Source of the DNA: Prevotella sp.
GTDB lineage: Bacteria > Bacteroidota > Bacteroidia > Bacteroidales > Bacteroidaceae
Assembly: GCA_017623335.1 (NCBI GenBank)
Contig: JAGAPI010000190.1
Span: 1-11,254 of the forward strand
Length of the DNA: 11,254 nucleotides
Direction: 5' to 3'
Under the pieces are notes generated by a model that saw nothing but the letters and a program-made list of their open reading frames with translations, was not told the origin of the DNA and searched no databases. Made by a program: the position numbers and the translations under genes. Positions 1-5,242 of the stretch are shown here, in pieces; within the stretch, counting starts at the first letter, position 1; each line of letters begins with the position of its first letter.

Positions 1-20
1 GAAAATATGGCTATGGATAA

Positions 21-63
21 GACAAATGTCACTGACATTTGTCTGACAATTCACTGTCAGACA
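21..63. repeat. Two overlapping inverted repeats at the 3' end of the regulator gene
   Basis: GACAAATGTC (21-30) and GACATTTGTC (34-43) are a perfect 10-bp inverted repeat with a 3-base spacer. TGTCTGACA (40-48) and TGTCAGACA (55-63) are a perfect 9-bp inverted repeat with a 6-base spacer. They share 40-43, so the two stems exclude each other in RNA. The stop codon of the regulator (29-31) lies in the first. On the minus strand the sequence after the hairpin (20 down to 1) has no T-run, so this is not a standard intrinsic terminator. It could be an RNA processing or stability element, or a DNA operator. Confidence 0.6.
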
Positions 64-826
64 GAATGTAAGCCCTGCCTCTGTCGGATTCTATATGCAG
101 CGACGACGATTTGCCAAGTTCCTGCTTCAACCGGCGTATCATGGTGTAGAGAGTGTCGCTCGCATCTTCTTTCCTGGGCCACAGGGCATCGCATATCTCC
201 TGTTTGGTGAGGCGGTGCGACGGCGAGGCAAAAAACATTTCCATCAGTTGCCGCTGCATGGGAGTGAGATGCACCGTCATACCATTATCGCCAACAAACG
301 ACTGCCTGACATCATCGTATGCCAATCCGCCGAAACACTTCGCATTACTGCATACGGCACTTTCGCACACTGGCTGCATACGCCTTTTCCACATAAATGA
401 AAACGCAAGCCACAAAGCGGCGACAACAGTCAACCACATGGAATGACGTTGGTCGGACAGCGACCACACCATCGCCATGGAACAATCTGCGCAGCTCTCA
501 AAAGCCACATTCCATTTGCCGCTCTCCTTCCCCACCCTATACGCTATGTATGCCTTCTCGCGCAACTGCGGCAGTTGTAGATGACGGCGCAACGTGGCAT
601 CACACACGGCAATAGTCATGGTTCCGCCACCCGTCTTTGCCATCATACGGTAGGCGCGTATGGAGTCCTGCCTCATCACGTCAACGCCCCGCTCGCCCAC
701 TGTTTTCGCCAATGCCTGCTGCAGGTCTCTCTGCACCTGTTGCTCGGCGGCATGATAACTGCCGTAACTCGTTGCCAACGCCGTAAGACACAGCGCAATA
801 AATATAAATAGCGGTAATTTCTTCAT
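29..826 (-). CDS. Membrane-anchored winged-helix transcriptional regulator (ToxR/CadC-like in concept)
   Basis: The 265-residue protein has a hydrophobic N-terminal segment (about 5-22), a region of about 105 residues, a second hydrophobic segment (about 131-146) followed by the basic KRRM, and a C-terminal winged-helix domain of the OmpR/PhoB type (about 184-256, with LTPMQRQLMEMF, LTKQEICDALWP and MIRRLKQEL). The positive-inside rule puts the 23-130 region in the periplasm and the DNA-binding domain in the cytoplasm, so it probably senses an envelope signal and acts on DNA from the membrane. No receiver domain is present. Cysteines are notable: C75, C112 and C115 (a CxxC) outside, and C154, C159 and C164 evenly spaced just inside. 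The ATG at 826 lies about 24 bases after a good minus-strand promoter. The stop codon lies inside an inverted repeat. Similar hypothetical regulators are common in Bacteroidetes; the target and signal are unknown. The domain call is confident, the sensing role is inferred. Confidence 0.85.
   Translation of the reverse strand: MKKLPLFIFIALCLTALATSYGSYHAAEQQVQRDLQQALAKTVGERGVDVMRQDSIRAYRMMAKTGGGTMTIAVCDATLRRHLQLPQLREKAYIAYRVGKESGKWNVAFESCADCSMAMVWSLSDQRHSMWLTVVAALWLAFSFMWKRRMQPVCESAVCSNAKCFGGLAYDDVRQSFVGDNGMTVHLTPMQRQLMEMFFASPSHRLTKQEICDALWPRKEDASDTLYTMIRRLKQELGKSSSLHIESDRGRAYILSDSELSDKCQ
802..815 (+). repeat. 14-bp direct repeat, copy 1
   Basis: ATATAAATAGCGGT occurs here, inside the first codons of the regulator, and again exactly at 2083-2096, beyond the three-gene cassette. 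The last seven bases (TAGCGGT) also stand immediately before the first cassette ATG (1038-1044). An AT-rich 14-mer can recur by chance in a window this size, so significance is uncertain. Confidence 0.45.
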
Positions 827-849
827 TGCTGTTCGTTTTTTACAGAGTG

Positions 850-880
850 CAAAGGTATCAATAAGCGGAAAGAAAACAAA
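850..880 (-). promoter_or_regulatory. Promoter of the membrane regulator
   Basis: Read on the minus strand, TTTG (880-877) and TACCTTTG (857-850) are separated by 19 bases, matching the Bacteroidetes -33/-7 consensus. Transcription would start around 842-846, leaving a leader of about 20 bases before the ATG at 826. No Shine-Dalgarno sequence is seen. Confidence 0.7.
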
Positions 881-985
881 ATATAAAATGATTTTTTAAT
901 ATTTCATCATACCTTTTTACAATATTAATTATTTAAGCGTTTGCATAACGCATAGTTTTATAAATGTAAGATTTTCACAAAATTC

Positions 986-1016
986 TTGGCAATGTCAGAA
1001 AAAAACAGTAACTTTG
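986..1016 (+). promoter_or_regulatory. Promoter of the three-gene cassette
   Basis: TTGG (986-989) and TAACTTTG (1009-1016) are 19 bases apart, fitting the Bacteroidetes -33/-7 pattern. The ATG at 1045 lies 28 bases beyond the -7 element. The 35-base stretch 986-1020 matches 2186-2220, the GH43 promoter, at 27 of 35 positions with no gap. Confidence 0.75.
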
Positions 1017-1044
1017 CCACCAAAACAATATTATCATTAGCGGT

Positions 1045-1266
1045 ATGTCAAGAGAAGACCATAATAAAACAGGATTTGTTGTATCACTGATTAGCGAGTT
1101 TGCCATAAGATTTGGCTTACTTCCTCGTCAGGCATATTTCTATTTGAAATCTTTTAAGGGGCTTGATTATCTGTATAAGCATTATAATGTCCTTCACACA
1201 TTTTCTTTTGAAGATTCTGTTGAAACAATATATATGGTATGCAAGAATAATGGAGGGAAATTATAA
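1045..1266 (+). CDS. Small DUF3791-type protein, first gene of an ART-like cassette
   Basis: This 73-residue, probably all-helical protein resembles the DUF3791 family from memory: a short N-terminus, a hydrophobic helix (FVVSLISEFAIRFGLL, 11-26), the core GLDYLYKHYNVLHT (39-52) and a C-terminal helix (SVETIYMVCK). It has no signal peptide or membrane anchor. DUF3791 proteins have no established biochemical function that I know of. They are commonly encoded just upstream of DUF3990 proteins, as here. Its TAA shares one base with the ATG of the next gene (1266), so the two are translationally coupled. The position and size fit an antitoxin or a specificity partner, but that is inference. Base composition is AT-rich compared with the flanking housekeeping genes. 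Confidence 0.85.
   Translation: MSREDHNKTGFVVSLISEFAIRFGLLPRQAYFYLKSFKGLDYLYKHYNVLHTFSFEDSVETIYMVCKNNGGKL
1252..1256 (+). promoter_or_regulatory. Shine-Dalgarno sequence for the DUF3990 gene
   Basis: GGAGG ends 9 bases before the ATG at 1266. This is unusual for the window, where starts generally lack such a site, and it lies in the last codons of the upstream gene. It suggests translation of the DUF3990 protein is set partly on its own as well as by coupling. Confidence 0.55.
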
Positions 1267-1748
1267 TGATTACACTATATCATGGCTCGAATGTAAAGAT
1301 TGGTAAACCTAATTTGCTGCTCTCAAAACCCTTTAAGGATTTTGGGCAGGGATTTTATTTATCCGCAGATAAACAACAGGCATGGGACTTGGCTTTCAAC
1401 AAAGTTAATCAGATGCAATCAGGAAAAGCAACAGTAAGCAGTTTTCTATTTGATGAGTCCATAATGTTGTCAGACGAACTGAACGTTAAGTTTTTTGATG
1501 AATATTCTGTAGAATGGACAAAATTCATATTGATGAATCGCGATACTCATTTACCTCAACCTTGCCATAACTATGATATTGTTTACGGACCAATTGCAGA
1601 TGACGGAGTAACATATCAGTTAAGAAGGTATCGTGGAGGTGTTATTTCACTTGAAAAACTAATTCAAGAATTGAAATACGCCAAGGGCATAACATTTCAA
1701 TATTATTTCGGAACAGAACGAGCACTAAGTAAACTTTTAGCATTATGA
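1266..1748 (+). CDS. DUF3990-type protein with ADP-ribosyltransferase-like motifs (putative toxin)
   Basis: The 160-residue protein carries the sequence pattern of DUF3990, a family regarded as having an ADP-ribosyltransferase-like fold. LYHGS (4-8) supplies the first-motif His (H6). DFGQGFYLS (25-33) supplies the middle-motif Tyr (Y31). HNYDIVYGPIADD (101-113) is a family block. FQYYFGTERAL (144-154) supplies the last-motif Glu (E151). Together these resemble an H-Y-E triad able to bind NAD and transfer ADP-ribose to a macromolecule. It has no signal peptide or secretion domain, so it should act inside the producing cell. It is coupled at both ends: its ATG overlaps the upstream TAA by one base, and its TGA overlaps the next ATG in ATGA (1745-1748). 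A toxin held in check by one or both small neighbours is the simplest model. Activity and target are not shown by the sequence. Confidence 0.85.
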   Translation: MITLYHGSNVKIGKPNLLLSKPFKDFGQGFYLSADKQQAWDLAFNKVNQMQSGKATVSSFLFDESIMLSDELNVKFFDEYSVEWTKFILMNRDTHLPQPCHNYDIVYGPIADDGVTYQLRRYRGGVISLEKLIQELKYAKGITFQYYFGTERALSKLLAL

Positions 1749-1978
1749 CAAGACTGAATGAAAATCAAATACAGATAATGAAAGATGAAATGACCGTGGA
1801 ACTTGCCGAATGGCTGATGGATACATACGGTTATGATTCTGAGAAAGCTTTGGATATTCTATATACATCTAAAACATTCGACAGGTTACAGCATAATTCC
1901 ACTGGTTTTTATTACCAGAGTGTGGGATATGTTTCTTCGTTCCTAAAGAATGAGGTGGAAAAATCCGTGTTTTGCTGA
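1745..1978 (+). CDS. Small conserved partner of the DUF3990 gene (putative antitoxin or accessory protein)
   Basis: The 77-residue soluble protein has no named family I can assign with confidence. Its core reads WLMDTYGYDSEKALDILYTS (23-42), then STGFYYQSVGYVSSFLKNE (52-70). Proteins with this layout accompany DUF3791-DUF3990 pairs in other Bacteroidales, as I recall. It is predicted to be mostly helical and acidic in its first half, with no signal peptide or membrane segment. Its ATG overlaps the DUF3990 stop by four bases, so expression should track that gene. It could be the cognate antitoxin, or the chaperone-like third member of a tripartite system. No clear terminator follows: a 5-bp stem at 1985-1999 has no T-run. 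Confidence 0.75.
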   Translation: MTRLNENQIQIMKDEMTVELAEWLMDTYGYDSEKALDILYTSKTFDRLQHNSTGFYYQSVGYVSSFLKNEVEKSVFC

Positions 1979-2082
1979 TTGTCAAAGTGAAAAGCACTTA
2001 AAATCTAAGAGATTATCCAAAGATAAATTGTACCTTTGCACTTGACAAAGTCATTTTGCAAACACAATATAAATGACGGTTT

Positions 2083-2096
2083 ATATAAATAGCGGT
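2083..2096 (+). repeat. 14-bp direct repeat, copy 2
   Basis: This is an exact second copy of the 14-mer at 802-815. The pair brackets the AT-rich three-gene cassette at 1045-1978. Identity ends sharply on both sides. Confidence 0.45.
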
Positions 2097-2184
2097 TTAC
2101 ATTATGAGGTTCTAAGACAATAACAATGATGATGGAAACATAAACTGATGAGTTTGCAAAATTTGTAAATAAAATCAGTACATA

Positions 2185-2216
2185 TTTGGTAATATCAAAA
2201 AAAATTATTACTTTTG
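2185..2216 (+). promoter_or_regulatory. Promoter of the GH43 glycosidase gene
   Basis: TTTG (2185-2188) and TACTTTTG (2209-2216) are 20 bases apart, a good Bacteroidetes -33/-7 pair. The ATG at 2255 follows 38 bases beyond the -7 element. The A-tract between the boxes and the TTTGCCAC at the -7 end are shared with the cassette promoter. Confidence 0.75.
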
Positions 2217-2254
2217 CCACTTGAAACTACAAATATATTAAAACAAACCAAATT

Positions 2255-3994
2255 ATGATGAAAAGACATTTATTTTTCGGATTGCTGGGTCTTGCCGTTG
2301 CCACAGGCGCACAGGCACAGACAAAATCGAAGACATGGAATCCGAATGTAAGCAAAACGGAATACCGCAACCCAGTACTCAATGCTGACTACAGCGACCC
2401 TGACGTGTGCCGCGTGGGCAACGACTACTACATGACATCATCGTCGTTCAACTGCTTCCCTGGGCTGCAGGTGCTCCACTCCACCGACCTTGTGAACTGG
2501 AAGTTCATAGGTGCAGCCCTTGAGGACTGGTATCCCGGCGATGAGTGGGCAGAGGCAGTGCAGCACGGCAACGCCGTATGGGCACCGTCAATACGCCACC
2601 ACAACGGCGAGTTCTTCATCTATTGGGGTGACCCCGACCGCGGACTGTTCATGGTAAAGACCAAAGACCCGAGCGGACACTGGGACAAGCCCGTGATGGT
2701 GAAGGAAGGCAAGGGAATGATTGACTGCTGTCCGCTGTGGGACGAGGACGGCCGCGCATGGCTGTCATACGGCTGTGCCGGGTCGAGAGCCGGAGTGAAG
2801 AGTGTGCTGTTTATGACCGAGATGACTCCCGACGGAAAGAGCACCATCGGTCCCGGTCGCATAATATACGACGGACACGACACACAGCCCACAATCGAGG
2901 GCACCAAGCTGTATAAGCGCAACGGATATTATTATATAATGAGTCCTGCAGGAGGCGTGCCCACAGGATGGCAAGTGGTTCTGCGCTCAAAAGACCCCTT
3001 CGGACCATACAAGGAGCGCGTGGTGATGGCTCAGGGCAAAAACACTTTAGTGAACGGTCCTCATCAGGGCGGATGGGTTGACACACAGAACGGCGAAGAC
3101 TGGTTCATGCACTTCCAGGACAAGGATGCCTACGGACGTGTGGTTCACCTCCAGCCAATGAAATGGGTAAACGATTGGCCTGTGATTGGCGTTGACAAGG
3201 ACGGCGATGGTGTCGGCGAGCCTGTAAACAAATATAAGAAGCCCAACCTGCCGTCGAGCGGCGACTTCCAGCCGGACGAGAGCGATGACTTCACCGCCAA
3301 CAAACTGGGCTGGCAATGGCAGTGGCACGGTTTGCCAAGCCATTACTGGTCGTTCTGCGACGCCAACAAGCAGGTGCTTCGCCTGTATTCTGTTGAGAAC
3401 CGTCCCAACTACAAGAACCTGAGCGACTGCCCTAACCTGCTGCTGCAAAAACTGCCTGCCGAGGACTTCACAGTGACAGCCAAGGTGAAGTTCACCCCAA
3501 ATCCCGACTTCAAGCCCCGTGGCGAGAACTGCGGTCTGATAATGATGGGACAGAGCTACTTTGCACTGAAGATTGTAGACACAAAAGACGGTTTTGAGCT
3601 GCAGCGCGTTGACTGCAAAGATGCCCTGAAAGGCAAGGCTGAGACCATCGTAACAAGCGTAAAACTGCCGAGCGTAGAGGGTGAGGTACCTTACACCAAC
3701 AAATATCTCTCTTCCAACGGAGGCTCGCTCAAGTTCAGCGGCCGCCCGTCAACACCCGATGTATATCTGCGCATCGTTGTGAAAGCCAAGCGTCCAAAGG
3801 CTGGTCATGAGCCTGAGACATGGTGCACCATGCAGTACAGCACCGACGGCAAGAAGTTCACCACACTTGGCAGCGACTTCAAGGCTGTTGTGGGCAAGTG
3901 GATTGGCGCAAAGGTAGGTTTGTTCTGCTGCCGTCCAGGCGCCAAGAACGACGGCGGCTGGATGGAAGTGGACTGGGTACACTTTGATAAATGA
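2255..3994 (+). CDS. Secreted glycoside hydrolase family 43 protein (beta-xylosidase / alpha-L-arabinofuranosidase type)
   Basis: The 579-residue protein starts with a signal peptide (about 1-21, cleavage near AQA|Q). No lipobox Cys is seen, so periplasmic or secreted. The GH43 five-bladed beta-propeller spans about 37-330. The three catalytic acids are recognisable: D48 (DYSDPD, general base), D157 (MIDCCPLWDEDG, pKa modulator) and E215 (QPTIEGTKLY, general acid). H270 in NGPHQGGW is the conserved central-channel histidine. From about 340 to the end lies a beta-sandwich C-terminal domain of the kind found in GH43 xylosidases (DDFTANKLGWQWQW, later GLIMMGQSYFALKI). The likely role is trimming xylose or arabinose side groups from plant hemicellulose; the exact substrate cannot be read from sequence. 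No SusC/SusD pair or other CAZyme lies in the window, so it appears orphaned. A second ATG (2258) would also serve as start. Its codons are GC-richer than the cassette upstream. Confidence 0.93.
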   Translation: MMKRHLFFGLLGLAVATGAQAQTKSKTWNPNVSKTEYRNPVLNADYSDPDVCRVGNDYYMTSSSFNCFPGLQVLHSTDLVNWKFIGAALEDWYPGDEWAEAVQHGNAVWAPSIRHHNGEFFIYWGDPDRGLFMVKTKDPSGHWDKPVMVKEGKGMIDCCPLWDEDGRAWLSYGCAGSRAGVKSVLFMTEMTPDGKSTIGPGRIIYDGHDTQPTIEGTKLYKRNGYYYIMSPAGGVPTGWQVVLRSKDPFGPYKERVVMAQGKNTLVNGPHQGGWVDTQNGEDWFMHFQDKDAYGRVVHLQPMKWVNDWPVIGVDKDGDGVGEPVNKYKKPNLPSSGDFQPDESDDFTANKLGWQWQWHGLPSHYWSFCDANKQVLRLYSVENRPNYKNLSDCPNLLLQKLPAEDFTVTAKVKFTPNPDFKPRGENCGLIMMGQSYFALKIVDTKDGFELQRVDCKDALKGKAETIVTSVKLPSVEGEVPYTNKYLSSNGGSLKFSGRPSTPDVYLRIVVKAKRPKAGHEPETWCTMQYSTDGKKFTTLGSDFKAVVGKWIGAKVGLFCCRPGAKNDGGWMEVDWVHFDK

Positions 3995-4020
3995 AGAATG
4001 AAGAGTGAAGAGTGAAGAAT
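3993..4020 (+). repeat. Four tandem 7-bp repeats at the GH43/CDF junction
   Basis: Units are GAAGAAT (3993-3999), GAAGAGT (4000-4006), GAAGAGT (4007-4013) and GAAGAAT (4014-4020). The last units form the left arm of the palindrome that follows. Sequences of this GAAGAGTGAAGA kind recur between genes in Bacteroides and Prevotella genomes as I recall, so this may be an interspersed repeat. Confidence 0.7.
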
Positions 4021-4038
4021 TCTTCACTCTTCATTTTT
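4006..4038 (+). terminator. Intrinsic terminator of the GH43 gene formed by a perfect palindrome
   Basis: Positions 4006-4019 and 4020-4033 are perfectly complementary, 14 bp with no spacer, so the RNA would fold with a small AAUU-type loop. TTTTT (4034-4038) follows at once. The T-run makes it a plus-strand terminator. The right arm also encodes the last residues and stop of the convergent CDF gene, so the DNA is shared by both transcription units. Confidence 0.7.
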
Positions 4039-4941
4039 CACATACTTCCCATTCACCTTTATAGGTTCAAGATGCACATTCACGTATGTGCCTTTGCCAT
4101 ACCTGTCTTTCAGCCTGTGCTCTATGTTTGTTGCCCGCTGATGGGCATCGAACAATGTCGTGGAGCCGAGCATTCTCACGTGCATGTCAATGGCTATGCT
4201 GTTGCCAATGCGGCGTGTCCGAAGATTGTGAATTTCCTGCACCCCTTCCTCCTTTCCTGCTATTTCCATTATCTCGTTCTCGGTGGCTTCCGGCAGACTG
4301 GCGTCTGTAAGCTCATCAACAGCCTGCTTTATAAGCCCCAGCGATGCCCTGACTATAAACACGCTCACCACAATGGCAGCCAAAGGGTCGAGCACAGCCC
4401 AGCGGGGACCGAGGAATATCGCTCCTCCAATACCAAACATGGTGCCTACAGATGAAAGGGCATCGGAACGGTGATGCCACGCATTCGCCATCACAGCCTG
4501 TGAGTCGCACCTCCTGCCTACTCTGGCAGTAAACCTGAACGCCCACTCCTTGAGCACAATGCTCACCACAGCTGCAATAAGAGCCACCATGCCAGGTTGC
4601 TCCAAAGTCTCGCCAAGAACCATGGCACCGTAAGTCTTCATCACTCCCGAATAACATATCATCACACCGACAGCCAGCAGTGCCAGAGCAATAACCGCTG
4701 TGGCAAGTGTCTCAAATTTACCGTGACCGTAGTCATGGCTCTTGTCCACCGGCTTGCTGCCCAGCGTCACGCACACCAGCACCACGGCATCGGTGGCAAA
4801 ATCGGTAAGCGAATGTATTGCATCGGCTATCATCGCCGCCGAATGTCCAAGAATGCCCGCAGCAAACTTCAAGATAAGCAGCACCACATTGATGATGCTG
4901 CCCCATATAGTAACCCTATACACTTCCTTCATTCTGTTCAT
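4024..4941 (-). CDS. CDF-family cation efflux transporter, probably zinc
   Basis: With the ATG at 4941 the protein has 305 residues, normal for bacterial CDF exporters. The inner-membrane domain covers about 10-205 with six hydrophobic segments, followed by a cytoplasmic domain of about 100 residues (IHNLRTRRIGNSIAIDMHVRM and later VHLEP). The transport-site motifs are HSLTD (H43, D47) in TM2 and HHRSD (H156, D160) in TM5. Two His and two Asp is the arrangement associated with Zn2+ selectivity, whereas all-Asp sites favour Mn2+. It should export divalent metal by proton antiport. A longer reading from TTG at 4971 adds 10 residues, but that codon lies inside the tRNA-Leu terminator hairpin, so I reject it; M14 in the longer numbering is another option. 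No clear promoter fits between the terminator and the start. The last codons (KNEE, stop) fall in the palindrome shared with GH43. Confidence 0.92.
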   Translation of the reverse strand: MNRMKEVYRVTIWGSIINVVLLILKFAAGILGHSAAMIADAIHSLTDFATDAVVLVCVTLGSKPVDKSHDYGHGKFETLATAVIALALLAVGVMICYSGVMKTYGAMVLGETLEQPGMVALIAAVVSIVLKEWAFRFTARVGRRCDSQAVMANAWHHRSDALSSVGTMFGIGGAIFLGPRWAVLDPLAAIVVSVFIVRASLGLIKQAVDELTDASLPEATENEIMEIAGKEEGVQEIHNLRTRRIGNSIAIDMHVRMLGSTTLFDAHQRATNIEHRLKDRYGKGTYVNVHLEPIKVNGKYVKNEE

Positions 4942-4955
4942 AACGCAAATAAAAT

Positions 4956-4989
4956 AAAAAAAGTGTTGCAAGCCTTTAGCTCACAACAC
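4956..4989 (-). terminator. Intrinsic terminator downstream of tRNA-Leu
   Basis: On the minus strand an 11-bp stem (4989-4979 with 4973-4963, including two G-U pairs) closes a 5-base loop and is followed by seven T residues (4962-4956). It lies 20 bases beyond the tRNA 3' end and 15 bases before the CDF start codon. It ends the tRNA transcript and argues against the TTG start at 4971. Confidence 0.8.
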
Positions 4990-5008
4990 CTTACAAGTTT
5001 AAATTCTG

Positions 5009-5090
5009 TACCCAGACCCGGGATCGAACCGGGATGGGTTGCCCCACTGGTGTTTGAGACCAGCGCGTCTACCGATTCCGCCATCTGGGC
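5009..5090 (-). tRNA. tRNA-Leu (anticodon CAA)
   Basis: An 82-base type II tRNA. The acceptor stem is GCCCAGA with TCTGGGT (terminal G-U pair), with discriminator A at 5009. The D-arm contains GCGGAATCGGTAGACGC. The anticodon stem CTGGT/ACCAG encloses CTCAAAC, giving anticodon CAA for UUG codons. The long variable arm TGGG-GCAA-CCCA is typical of tRNA-Leu. The T-arm CCCGG-TTCGATC-CCGGG is canonical. CCA is not encoded: the bases after the discriminator are CAG, so CCA must be added enzymatically. Confidence 0.97.
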
Positions 5091-5126
5091 AAGTCAATAT
5101 TTTTGACTTTCGTCTCAAATCGGGTG

Positions 5127-5158
5127 CAAAGGTAAGCATATTTTTTTTAAATACCAAA
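5127..5158 (-). promoter_or_regulatory. Promoter of tRNA-Leu
   Basis: On the minus strand TTTG (5158-5155) and TACCTTTG (5134-5127) are 20 bases apart. Initiation near 5120 gives a leader of about 30 bases. The leader contains a 7-bp inverted repeat (AAGTCAA 5091-5097 with TTGACTT 5103-5109) directly before the mature tRNA, perhaps a processing signal. Confidence 0.75.
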
Positions 5159-5183
5159 TTTTTTCGTAAAAATGTTTAATAGA

Positions 5184-5216
5184 GTGGCGTAATTACATTT
5201 TTTATTTGTAATTTAG
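5184..5216 (+). promoter_or_regulatory. Weak candidate promoter of manC
   Basis: GTGG (5184-5187) and TAATTTAG (5209-5216) resemble the -33 and -7 boxes with one mismatch each, 21 bases apart, in the region divergent from the tRNA promoter. It is the best candidate before the ATG at 5243, but poor. Confidence 0.3.
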
Positions 5217-5242
5217 TGCCAAAATTTTAAATATACTGCTAT

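Noticed and set aside
1985..1999. Hairpin AAGTG/CACTT after the cassette as a terminator
   Set aside because: The stem is 5 bp and no T-run follows.
2031..2038. Perfect -7-like TACCTTTG in the intergenic region
   Set aside because: No -33 box lies 19-21 bases upstream, and nothing recognisable follows before the GH43 promoter.
2005..2220. Open frame of 71 codons on the minus strand between the cassette and GH43
   Set aside because: It begins inside the GH43 promoter, runs through AT-rich intergenic sequence, resembles no family, and has no promoter of its own.
2428..3448. Several minus-strand open frames within the GH43 gene
   Set aside because: They are antisense shadows of a well-supported gene with high GC at codon positions and show no family motifs.
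3993..4020. 7-bp tandem repeats as a CRISPR array
   Set aside because: There are no spacers and the units are too short; no cas genes are present.
4012..4455. Plus-strand open frame opposite the CDF gene beginning MKNSSLF
   Set aside because: It starts in the palindromic repeat and lies antisense to a clear CDF coding region; its sequence has no family features.
4942..4971. TTG start giving a longer CDF protein
   Set aside because: The added codons lie in the tRNA-Leu terminator hairpin and its T-run; the family starts near the ATG at 4941.
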